From contig JAISMQ010000069.1 in the NCBI GenBank assembly GCA_031276685.1, forward strand, positions 1 through 5,924: 5,924 nucleotides of DNA. Direction: 5' to 3'. Position 1 is the first letter of the stretch. Each line of letters opens with the position of its first letter. The notes below the pieces were generated by a model. The model was not told where the DNA came from and ran no database searches. It saw only the letters and a program-made list of their open reading frames with translations. Positions 1 through 5,924 of this stretch are shown here, in pieces. Source of the stretch: Treponema sp. Its GTDB lineage: Bacteria; Spirochaetota; Spirochaetia; Treponematales; Breznakiellaceae. The translations under genes were made by a program, and so were the position numbers.

Positions 1-3000
1 GGAGCCCCGGACCCCGAAGCGGGAAGCGCGAAAAGTTCCCCCGCCGCGCTGGCGTTCAGGCGGTCCGGTTCCAGAACCGGGCAGCGCAGCACCCCGGCCC
101 CCGCGTACAGGGCGGCGGCATCGCGCAGGAACCGGCTTAGGCCGGGGCGGGTGTTGGGGTAACGCGCCCGCGAATCACCCGCGCCCCGCGCTACCCTCTC
201 CTCTGGCGAATCCCCCGCGTCCTGCGGGTCCCCCGCTTCTTGCAGATCACCCGCGCCTCGCGGGTCCTCCGCGCCCAGGGGGGGGATAAGGCCAATCTGA
301 ACGTAGGCCGGCCAGGATTCGCCCAGGGCCTGCGGGCCGGGGTCCGCGCTCTGCTGGCCGGGCCCCGCAGCCGGAAGGCCGGGGGCCTGGCCCCGCCCAT
401 CCGCCAGGGCGGGGAGCAGGAGGCCGAAAAAGGTGTCGTTGTCCAGGATGCGGTCCCCGTCAAGGGCGGGGAAGCCCAGTTTGGCGTCTTCGCCCTCCTT
501 GGCGCCGATCTTTTTTTCCAGCGCGGCCTGCAGGGCTTCGATCAGGCCGCCGTCCCCGCGTTCCAGGGGGAAGCTGCCGCTGATGAACAGCCGTTCCCGG
601 GCGCGGGTCATGGCGACGTAGAGGAGCCGCCGCAGTTCCGCCGCCGCCTTCCGCCGTTCTTCCAGGCGGTCCCGCTCGTAGAAAAAATTCCGTTTGACTT
701 TATCAAGGCCCGCGCATTCCGGCGGCATCGGCGGGTTAAACGAAACCTGGTCCGTACCGGAACAGTACAGGTCCCCGTAGTTTTTCGCGCCGCCCCGCTT
801 GCCGCAGCATACGATAAACACCGCCTTGAATTCCAAGCCCTTGCTCTTGTGGACCGTGAGGAGCCGGACCGCCCCGCCCCGTTCCAGGGGGATCTCCGTA
901 TCTTCCAGCGGTTCCTCCCGTTCCCGCAGGGCATCCAGGCGGTCGCTAAAGGCCGCCACGCCCAGGCCCTGTTCGTCGGCTTTGAGGGCCTGGCTGTAGA
1001 GGTAATCGAAAAGTTCCCGGTGGGCGCGGGTTCCGGCGTTCCAGAGGGTTTCGTAACGGTAGCCTTCCCGGTACCAGAGATCGCTTAGCAACTGCCCGAT
1101 TGAAAGCCCGGCGGCTTTTTCCCTGACCCTCCGGTAGAGTTCCCGCCCCCGCTCCCAGGCAAGGCGGTCCCCTTCGTCCGGCAGGGGCGGGATCGCGGCG
1201 AAGGGCCAGTCCCATTCATCGGACTCAGTTTCCCCCTTCTCCCGTTCCTCGCTAAGGCAGGCGGCGCAGATCGATGCCCCCCCGATGGAAAGCCCCGCGA
1301 AGGGGGAACGGAGGAATATGGCGTAGGCTTCCGTGTCCAGCGGGTAGGCGATAAGCCGCAGGAAGGCCGCCATGTCGTTCACCGGGCCGTCAGAAAAGAA
1401 ACCGCTTAGGCCCTCCGCCGCGTAGGGGATCTGGAGGCGGCGCAGGTGTTTTTCAAAAAGATGCTGGGGCCTGCGGGTGCGGAAGAGGATGGCGATGTCA
1501 TCGGGCCGGTAACGGGGACGGCCGTCCCCGTCGTGTTCTTCCAGCAGCTCCCGGATCCTGGCGGCGGTAAAGGCGGCTTCGCCTTCGTCGTTGTTGGCCT
1601 GCCCCCCCTGGCCTTCCCCGTCCCCTTCGCCGTCATCGCGGCCGGAATCCAGGATGTAGACAGCCGCGCCCCCGCGTGTGCTTATACCCGCGCTCAGGGG
1701 GCTGTAGTCCGCCTCGTAGGCGGGCAGAGCCCCAGCGGGCGGGAACACCGAAGCGTGGCGGAAGAGGGGGGAAGACCCGGAAGGGTCGCAGAGGCTGCCC
1801 CCGAATACCGCGTTGAACAGAGCGATAAGCTCCGGCGCGGAACGGTAATTAACGCCAAGGCTAAGGTCCTCCGCGGCCAGCTCGGTTTTTAGTTCCCGGA
1901 ACACCGAAACATCCGCCCCCCGGAACCTGTAGATCGACTGCTTTTCGTCCCCCACGAAGAAGAGCTTGCCCTCTTCCAGATCCCCGGCGGCCGGTATGCC
2001 GGCGGCGCGGCGGTCCTGTTTTTCTGCCAGCAAAAACAGAAGTTCTTTTTGCAGGGCGTTGTTGTCCTGAAATTCGTCGATCATGATCGCCCGGAAGGCG
2101 GCCTTTTCGTTGTCCCGTATGTCCGGCTGATCCCGCAGAATAGTCCGGGCCAGGCGGGCCGCGTCGGTAAACGACAGAATACCCTGGGCCCGTTTTTTCT
2201 CCACGTAGATCCGCTGGAATTCGTCCAGCAGGCCCATGACCGAAAGGATGATCCGCCCCTGGAGCGCGTAGACCAAGATCGATGAAACGGCGGGGAAGAT
2301 CCGGCGGAGGCAGTTTGCAAGGGCTTTCGCCCTGGAATTCCGCTTCCCAGGAACTGCATTGGCCCAGGCAATGGCGTGCAGCGTGTAGAGCCAGCGGACG
2401 ATGTGCCCCCGCGTGGACAGCGCCTCCGCGTCCTCCGGCGGAAGCCCCTCCGCGTCCTGCGCGCGGGAGCGGAGCAGGGCGTCGAAGTAGCCCCCCAGCT
2501 CCGCCCCCGTAAGGCATCCGTCCCGGATGCCCCGGTACTGGTCCAGCGGGACGCGCAACTGGGCCAGGAATTTTTCCTGGGGTTCCTCCGCGTACAGGCC
2601 CGCCAGTTCGTCGAGCAGGGGCAGCATCTCCCCCCGCGCCTTTTCCCATTCGGCGCGGATAAGGCCGAACTGGGCCGCCGTGGCTGCGGCGTAGTCCGGT
2701 GCCTGGTCGATGTGGCCGCGGGCCAGGGCGGCTGCCGCGAAGATGTCGCGGACGATGTCCTGGGGCCGTTTTTCCCGGTAGAGCTGTTCCAGGGCCGGGT
2801 GGGATATGTGGGAGATGAGGAAGGGCAGGCTTTCCCGGAACGCCAGTTCCCGCGTCCCCTCGTCGTCTACCGTAAAGTCCGGGCGGATACCGTAGCGGGC
2901 GGCCCCCTGCTTTACAACGTAGACGCAGTAGGAATCCAGGGTCTGAATGTGGGCGTGGTAAAAATCCTTAAGCGCGCGCCGGGCGGCTTCCGCAGTTCCG

Positions 3001-3290
3001 GCTTCGGGACTCCGGGCTTCGGCGCTTAGGGCCCCGTGGATCCGCTGGTACATCTGGGCCGCCGCCTTCCGCGTAAACGTAAGGCTAAGGATCTGGTCAA
3101 CCCGCAGCCCCCCCCGCGTGACAAGCCTGACGTAGCGGCTTGCCAGAACCGAGGTTTTCCCCGATCCGGCCCCGGCGGCCACCACCGCGTTCCGGTCGCA
3201 CTCGACCGCCCGCCTCTGCTCGCGGTTCAGCGGGTCCCGGCGCGTTCCCGTTTCCGGGGCGGTCCCCGTCTCCGGCATGGTCTCAGGCAT
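1..3290 (-). CDS. addA: AddA subunit of AddAB helicase-nuclease (3' end outside window)
   Basis: AddA is the ATP-driven 3'-5' superfamily 1A (UvrD/RecB-like) motor of AddAB and normally carries a second nuclease domain at its C-terminus. Seen here: 1096 codons from ATG 3290-3288, open at base 1. Motifs in order: Q motif LNREQ (21-25), Walker A GAGSGKT (40-46), Ia TFTRKAA (71-77), QTLDSYC (116-122), Walker B IDEFQD (404-409), III GDEKQSIYRFR (447-457), IV NYRS (481-484), DIAILFRTR (598-606), V TVHKSKGLEF (812-821), VI LLYVAMTRA (889-897). All key ATPase residues are present, so the motor should be active. After motif VI comes a linker with a six-residue repeat (1004-1039), then a stretch around 1078 (LNASAAGELFAL) resembling the entry to the nuclease domain. 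The catalytic nuclease residues lie outside the window. AddA is usually about 1200 residues or more, so little is missing. The first ATG is chosen for its well-placed GGAGG. A lone UvrD-like helicase is excluded by the size and the addB partner. Confidence 0.95.
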   Translation of the reverse strand, partial: MPETMPETGTAPETGTRRDPLNREQRRAVECDRNAVVAAGAGSGKTSVLASRYVRLVTRGGLRVDQILSLTFTRKAAAQMYQRIHGALSAEARSPEAGTAEAARRALKDFYHAHIQTLDSYCVYVVKQGAARYGIRPDFTVDDEGTRELAFRESLPFLISHISHPALEQLYREKRPQDIVRDIFAAAALARGHIDQAPDYAAATAAQFGLIRAEWEKARGEMLPLLDELAGLYAEEPQEKFLAQLRVPLDQYRGIRDGCLTGAELGGYFDALLRSRAQDAEGLPPEDAEALSTRGHIVRWLYTLHAIAWANAVPGKRNSRAKALANCLRRIFPAVSSILVYALQGRIILSVMGLLDEFQRIYVEKKRAQGILSFTDAARLARTILRDQPDIRDNEKAAFRAIMIDEFQDNNALQKELLFLLAEKQDRRAAGIPAAGDLEEGKLFFVGDEKQSIYRFRGADVSVFRELKTELAAEDLSLGVNYRSAPELIALFNAVFGGSLCDPSGSSPLFRHASVFPPAGALPAYEADYSPLSAGISTRGGAAVYILDSGRDDGEGDGEGQGGQANNDEGEAAFTAARIRELLEEHDGDGRPRYRPDDIAILFRTRRPQHLFEKHLRRLQIPYAAEGLSGFFSDGPVNDMAAFLRLIAYPLDTEAYAIFLRSPFAGLSIGGASICAACLSEEREKGETESDEWDWPFAAIPPLPDEGDRLAWERGRELYRRVREKAAGLSIGQLLSDLWYREGYRYETLWNAGTRAHRELFDYLYSQALKADEQGLGVAAFSDRLDALREREEPLEDTEIPLERGGAVRLLTVHKSKGLEFKAVFIVCCGKRGGAKNYGDLYCSGTDQVSFNPPMPPECAGLDKVKRNFFYERDRLEERRKAAAELRRLLYVAMTRARERLFISGSFPLERGDGGLIEALQAALEKKIGAKEGEDAKLGFPALDGDRILDNDTFFGLLLPALADGRGQAPGLPAAGPGQQSADPGPQALGESWPAYVQIGLIPPLGAEDPRGAGDLQEAGDPQDAGDSPEERVARGAGDSRARYPNTRPGLSRFLRDAAALYAGAGVLRCPVLEPDRLNASAAGELFALPASGSGA
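173..280 (-). repeat. 18-bp imperfect tandem repeat (6 units) inside addA
   Basis: Six 18-base units start at 173, 191, 209, 227, 245 and 263. The shared core on the plus strand is like atcacccgcgcc, and the unit at 191 is strongly diverged. A conserved 'tc' anchor recurs at 211, 229, 247 and 265, exactly 18 bases apart. The units encode a six-residue repeat ending mostly in AGD (PRGAGD, LQEAGD, PQDAGD, ARGAGD) at AddA residues 1004-1039. This falls after helicase motif VI, in the linker before the expected nuclease domain. The composition suggests a flexible, acidic, unstructured spacer. Confidence 0.85.
278..285 (-). repeat. Homopolymer tract of 8 in the addA linker
   Basis: Eight G on the plus strand (C8 in the coding strand) encode the Pro-Pro of IPPLGAED, next to the 18-bp repeat array. 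A slip here would spare the helicase and remove the nuclease domain. Confidence 0.9.
3108..3115 (-). repeat. Homopolymer tract of 8 near the start of addA
   Basis: Eight C on the plus strand (G8 in the coding strand) encode the Gly-Gly of TRGGLRV at residues 58-64, between Walker A and motif Ia. A one-base slip here would abolish the helicase. The frame as given is intact. Confidence 0.9.
3267..3290 (-). repeat. 12-bp tandem duplication at the addA start
   Basis: The first 24 coding bases of addA are two near-copies of a 12-base unit, ATGCCTGAGACC followed by ATGCCGGAGACG. They encode MPETMPET, and a third PET follows at residues 12-14. The duplication creates a second in-frame ATG four codons downstream. 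The segment precedes the Q motif (residue 21 onward), so it is a dispensable-looking N-terminal tail. Confidence 0.8.
3283..3290 (-). other. addB stop / addA start overlap (8 bp)
   Basis: The minus-strand octamer ATGCCTGA holds the addA ATG and the addB TGA in different reading frames. Such overlaps are common between subunits made in fixed ratio and let a ribosome that ends addB re-initiate on addA. The overlap is seen directly; the coupling is inferred. Confidence 0.9.
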
Positions 3291-5924
3291 GCTGCGCCTC
3301 CGTGCGGGCGATAAGATCCCGGTTCCCGTCCACCGTGTACAGGGTCCGGCAGACCCTCTGGTACGCGCAGGCGGCGCACTGGGCCTCCCCGGCGCTTGGT
3401 ACCGACAGTTTCCCCTCCAGAATACCGGCGGCGTACTGTTCGGTCTTCGCCGCGAATTCCGCCATAACCGCGCCGAATCTGTCCCCGCTGTCCGCCCCGC
3501 CTGATTCGGGGGCCCCGCGCAGGATCGGCTGGGCGGGTTTTTCTTTTCCGCTCAGCCTGTCGCGGACGCGGCCAAAGACCACCAGCGCGTCGGCCTTGAG
3601 GATGTTGAAAAACAGGGCAGTGTGGACGGGCGGCGCGCCGGAGGCTTCCGCCAGCGTGATGTACATGGGAAGCTGAAAATTTTCCAGCCCCCGCTCCCCC
3701 TGGCCTGTGCAGGGTTTGCGCTTTGGAAGGTAGTTAAGCTTAAAGTCAACGATGACGCCTCTATCCTGGGCCGTTCCGGCCTCCGCCGTTCCGGCCCCCG
3801 CCGTCCCGGCCTCCGCCGTTCCGGCCCCCGCCGTCCCGGCCCCTGCCGCATCCGCCGGGCCGCCCCCGAGCAGCAGGTCCACCTTTCCCACAAGGCAGTA
3901 GTTCTGTTTTTCAACTTCGTAGTTCAGTTCGCTGCCGGCTACGCGGAACCCGCCGAAGAACCCCAAAAGGGCCCGCAGCAGAAGCTCCAGATGCCGCTGT
4001 ACCGCCCCCGCCTGGGCCCGCAGAAAGCGGCTGGTCAGGCTGCTCAGGGGCGCCCGCTCCCCCGGCAGCAGCGGAAGGCCGTCCATCACTTCGCGGATCG
4101 AGGCGGCAAGGAGGGCGCGGTAGCCCTCCGGCAGATCCCCGGCCCCGGGGATCCCGTCGCCCCCGCCTCCGGGGATCCCGGCCCCCTCGTCCGGGGCTGC
4201 CGCCAGAAGCCCCCCGCGCCGCGCCACGGCCTTGAAGAACAGGTCCAGTACGGCGTGGTACAGGGTCCCCGTCACGTTTTCGGCCATCAGCGTGGTTTCC
4301 ATGCGGCGGCTTTCCAGGCGCAGGATGCGGCGGTAAAGCCATTCGGCAGAACAGCGGAAGTAAGGCTCCATCGCCGAGGCGGAGATCCGGGGCTTGCGCC
4401 CGCCGCAGGATTTCGTGATAAGCCCCGCCAGCGCCCCCAGGCCCTCCCCCGCAGGGTCCGCAAGGCCCCTCCGCTCCGCCCAGGCCCGGAACCCCGCCGC
4501 CTGCGCCTCGTGCAGTTCCCGGACGCCCCCCCCCGGCGCGTCAGGCGCCCCCAGGCCCCCCAGGGCGGCTTCCTCGGCGGCGAACAGATCGGGGGCAAAC
4601 AGATCGCCCTCCGCTTCGGCGTAGCGGAGCCGGGGCTCGTCACCGGCCTCCAGAGCGCTGTGGGGAATTTTGAACCCCCCAAAGGACTGGCGGGAGCAGA
4701 AAAAGGCGGCGTTCCGCGACGAGTTAAGGCGGTGAAGCGCGATAAACGCCTCCGATGCGTCAACATCCCCCAGGCCCAGCCGTTCTTTTTTCAGGCGGGG
4801 CAGAAAACTAAGCCGGGAAAAGACCATGGAAAGGTTGTCCTGGCTGGCGCCCAGCACAACATGGCAGGCAAAGGGGGCGCAGGCCGCGGTACGGTAGGGA
4901 AGTATCGAAACGCCCCGCCGCGTTTCCTGGGCCAGGTACGTCGTTTCGTTCAGATGTTCGATAAAGAACCCGTAAGGGTCCGGGGCTTTTAGATCGGGAA
5001 ACGAGTCTTCAATCTCCGCCAGGGCCAGCAGCTCCGAAACGCAGCGGGACAGCACCGCGTCCGCCTCCTCCCGGCAGCGGGACATATCCAGAAACTCGTC
5101 CCGGAAGGCAAAGTAGCGGCGCAGCGCGTCCCGGAAACTCCGGGCCCCGTGGATCTTTTCCAGGGCCGATTTGAATTCCGCGTAAAAGGCCCCCGCCCGC
5201 TGTTCCCGGCTCCCCGCCATCGAATGAAAGGCGTCCAGCCACACATCCGTCCTCCGGCCCTGCTCCACCCAGGAGCAGATACAGTTGTTGCCGATGCCAA
5301 AATCGATAAGCTGGTCAATAAGGTCCCGGTTTTTCCAGGGCAGGTGGGAGTTGAGCAGCAGGCCGGAAACCGCCGCAAAGGAAAAACCCTGGGCGCAGCA
5401 CTCCTGGATACCCGTAAAAAGCTGCCCGGCGCGGTACGCGCTCAAGGCTTTCCCCGCCCGCCTGACCGCCGGAATATCGCGGTTGGCGAATTCCCGCAGC
5501 ACGTAAGGCTCGTATTCCTCCCCGTCCGGCAGACTCACCCCAATATCATCCCAGGCCAGCCCCCCGTTTTCCACAAGATTCCTGATGTACAGGGCGGCTT
5601 CGGCAATCTCGCTGCGGGCGTTCGTGTAAAAAAACGTGCGCGACGGCCGTTCCCCGCCCGCGCCATCCGCCAGACGCAGTATCCTTACGTGCGGGGCCGC
5701 TTCCAGCAGAGCCTCGTATTCGGAAAAATCACTCAGCGTTTCCGGAAAAAAGATAAAACATTCCTTCCCGTTGTCCTCGAACGGCGGCCGCTCCCAGGCC
5801 GGTTCAAAAAGCCCGTGTTCGTCAAGGAACCGCTTGTAGCGCAGCGTAAGGGCAAACAGATCCCCCCCCTCCCCCCCGCAAAACTCCGCCCGCCCGGCAT
5901 CCCCCTCGTCAATATCCGCCGCCG
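3283..5924 (-). CDS. addB: AddB subunit of AddAB helicase-nuclease (5' end outside window)
   Basis: AddB is the second subunit of the cytoplasmic AddAB enzyme, which resects DNA double-strand breaks for RecA-dependent repair; its nuclease domain cuts one of the two unwound strands. Seen here: 879 codons without a stop, open at base 5924. A GTG at 5574-5572 is internal, because family-like sequence (TFFYTNARSEIAEAALYIR) continues upstream of it. The N-terminal ATP-binding part is therefore missing from view. Numbering from the first visible codon, the inactivated-helicase portion fills about residues 1-510. Next comes Cys524 (YFRCSAEWLYRR), then a RecB-family nuclease: His556 (GTLYHAVL), Asp682 (GKVDLLL), Asp726 and Lys728 (VIVDFK), Gln750 and Tyr754 (FQLPMY). 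The C-terminus has Cys849, Cys852 and Cys858 (C-x2-C-x5-C), which with Cys524 match the AddB [4Fe-4S] site. Intact catalytic residues favour AddB over RecC. A repeat-encoded loop separates Asp682 from Asp726. The stop overlaps the addA start. Confidence 0.94.
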   Translation of the reverse strand, partial: AADIDEGDAGRAEFCGGEGGDLFALTLRYKRFLDEHGLFEPAWERPPFEDNGKECFIFFPETLSDFSEYEALLEAAPHVRILRLADGAGGERPSRTFFYTNARSEIAEAALYIRNLVENGGLAWDDIGVSLPDGEEYEPYVLREFANRDIPAVRRAGKALSAYRAGQLFTGIQECCAQGFSFAAVSGLLLNSHLPWKNRDLIDQLIDFGIGNNCICSWVEQGRRTDVWLDAFHSMAGSREQRAGAFYAEFKSALEKIHGARSFRDALRRYFAFRDEFLDMSRCREEADAVLSRCVSELLALAEIEDSFPDLKAPDPYGFFIEHLNETTYLAQETRRGVSILPYRTAACAPFACHVVLGASQDNLSMVFSRLSFLPRLKKERLGLGDVDASEAFIALHRLNSSRNAAFFCSRQSFGGFKIPHSALEAGDEPRLRYAEAEGDLFAPDLFAAEEAALGGLGAPDAPGGGVRELHEAQAAGFRAWAERRGLADPAGEGLGALAGLITKSCGGRKPRISASAMEPYFRCSAEWLYRRILRLESRRMETTLMAENVTGTLYHAVLDLFFKAVARRGGLLAAAPDEGAGIPGGGGDGIPGAGDLPEGYRALLAASIREVMDGLPLLPGERAPLSSLTSRFLRAQAGAVQRHLELLLRALLGFFGGFRVAGSELNYEVEKQNYCLVGKVDLLLGGGPADAAGAGTAGAGTAEAGTAGAGTAEAGTAQDRGVIVDFKLNYLPKRKPCTGQGERGLENFQLPMYITLAEASGAPPVHTALFFNILKADALVVFGRVRDRLSGKEKPAQPILRGAPESGGADSGDRFGAVMAEFAAKTEQYAAGILEGKLSVPSAGEAQCAACAYQRVCRTLYTVDGNRDLIARTEAQHA
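3297..3301 (-). promoter_or_regulatory. Shine-Dalgarno site of addA
   Basis: On the minus strand GGAGG lies 6 bases before the ATG at 3290-3288, inside the last codons of addB. This decides the addA start: a second in-frame ATG at 3278-3276 would have the same GGAGG 18 bases away and only weak purine sequence nearer. With the 8-base stop/start overlap, it fits translational coupling of addA to addB. No promoter was recognised between the genes; addA is expected to ride on the addB transcript. Confidence 0.8.
3770..3844 (-). repeat. 15-bp tandem repeat (5 units) inside addB
   Basis: Five consecutive 15-base units start at 3770, 3785, 3800, 3815 and 3830. On the plus strand they read gccgttccggcctcc or close variants, differing at one to three bases. 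Units 2-3 and 4-5 form a 30-bp higher-order repeat. A degenerate sixth unit may follow at 3845. Because 15 is a multiple of three, each unit adds five residues (variants of AGTAE/AGTAG) to AddB. The repeat lies in the loop between catalytic Asp682 and Asp726, spreading these motifs about 43 residues apart, more than I expect for a RecB-type nuclease. Unit number could vary between strains without breaking the frame. Confidence 0.95.
4134..4180 (-). repeat. Direct and inverted repeats encoding a Gly-rich loop in addB
   Basis: The 12-mer ccggggatcccg occurs at 4145-4156 and again at 4169-4180, offset by 24 bases (eight codons). In addition gatcccc (4134-4140) and ggggatc (4147-4153) form a perfect 7-bp inverted repeat around a 6-base loop. 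The stretch encodes a Gly/Pro/Asp loop containing GIPG twice (about residues 577-594 of the visible AddB). It lies within the nuclease domain after the His556 helix. Its position inside coding sequence argues against a terminator, and no T-run follows. Confidence 0.75.
4526..4534 (-). repeat. Homopolymer tract of 9 in addB
   Basis: Nine consecutive C on the plus strand (G9 in the coding strand) fall in the Gly-rich stretch DAPGGGVREL, upstream of the nuclease domain. Tracts of this length are prone to replication slippage and sequencing error. The frame as given is open on both sides. Confidence 0.9.
5862..5877 (-). repeat. Paired C8 and C7 tracts in addB
   Basis: On the plus strand, C8 (5862-5869) and C7 (5871-5877) are separated by a single T. 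They encode the Gly-rich stretch GGEGG near the visible N-terminal end of AddB. The frame is open through them, but a length error here would shift the upstream part of the reading frame. Confidence 0.85.

Noticed and set aside
173..280. CRISPR-like array
   Set aside because: The units are 18 bp, directly adjacent without spacers, and keep the addA reading frame, so they are a coding tandem repeat.
240..1088. Plus-strand open frame of 282 codons antisense to addA (also 1446-1892 and 2376-3029)
   Set aside because: All three are codon-aligned antisense shadows of addA in high-G+C DNA. Helicase motifs III to VI and the Walker motifs lie on the other strand.
1861..2649. Minus-strand open frame of 262 codons
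   Set aside because: It is in a different frame from addA and overlaps codons for Walker B and motif III. Its translation is Gly/Pro/Arg-rich low complexity, as expected of a frame shadow.
4134..4153. Hairpin gatcccc/ggggatc as a terminator
   Set aside because: It is inside the coding sequence of addB, short, and not followed by a T-run on either strand.
3622..4992. Plus-strand open frame of 456 codons antisense to addB
   Set aside because: It is exactly codon-aligned with addB, so it is open only because addB avoids TTA, CTA and TCA codons. Its translation is Pro/Arg/Gln-rich with no recognisable domain, while the addB strand shows clear motifs.
5572..5574. GTG as the start of addB
   Set aside because: The frame stays open upstream to base 5924 with AddB-like sequence, and there is no convincing ribosome binding site before this GTG.
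1..5924. A new defence or mobile system built around the helicase-nuclease
   Set aside because: Only addB and addA are visible. Every motif fits the housekeeping repair enzyme, and no accessory, toxin, integrase or transposase gene is present.

Overview
The window is filled by two overlapping genes, both on the minus strand, that encode an AddAB-type helicase-nuclease (RecBCD-like double-strand-break resection enzyme). Reading in the direction of transcription (right to left), it opens inside addB, whose 5' end lies beyond base 5924. addB runs to a TGA at 3285-3283. It overlaps addA by 8 bases: the addA ATG is at 3290-3288, with a GGAGG Shine-Dalgarno sequence inside the end of addB. addA then runs open to base 1, so its 3' end also lies outside. 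There is no intergenic space, no RNA gene, no mobile element and no CRISPR array.

I translated both genes codon by codon. AddA (1096 residues visible) shows every superfamily 1A helicase motif: Q motif, Walker A, Ia, DEFQD Walker B, GDEKQ motif III, NYRS motif IV, TVHKSKGLEF motif V and the VAMTRA arginine motif VI. The window ends just where its C-terminal nuclease domain should begin. AddB (879 residues visible, lacking its N-terminus) carries a complete RecB-family nuclease core (H, D, D-x-K, Q-x3-Y). It also has the four cysteines of an iron-sulphur 'staple', one before the nuclease and C-x2-C-x5-C at the end. Together the subunits would unwind and degrade duplex DNA ends and prepare 3' single strands for RecA loading. 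The overlap implies translational coupling, as expected for a 1:1 heterodimer.

The organism is a bacterium with high G+C DNA (roughly 65% by eye). The gene order addB-addA and the iron-sulphur AddB are typical of bacteria that use AddAB rather than RecBCD. The sequence texture made me think of a spirochaete (treponeme-like), but this is a weak impression and no marker gene is present.

The unusual content lies within the genes. A 15-bp tandem repeat sits in the loop between two catalytic strands of the AddB nuclease. An 18-bp tandem repeat lies in the AddA helicase-nuclease linker. There are also Gly-rich loop insertions, four homopolymer G/C tracts of 8-9 bases, and a duplicated 12-bp start segment in addA. 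I found no evidence of an undescribed multi-gene system.
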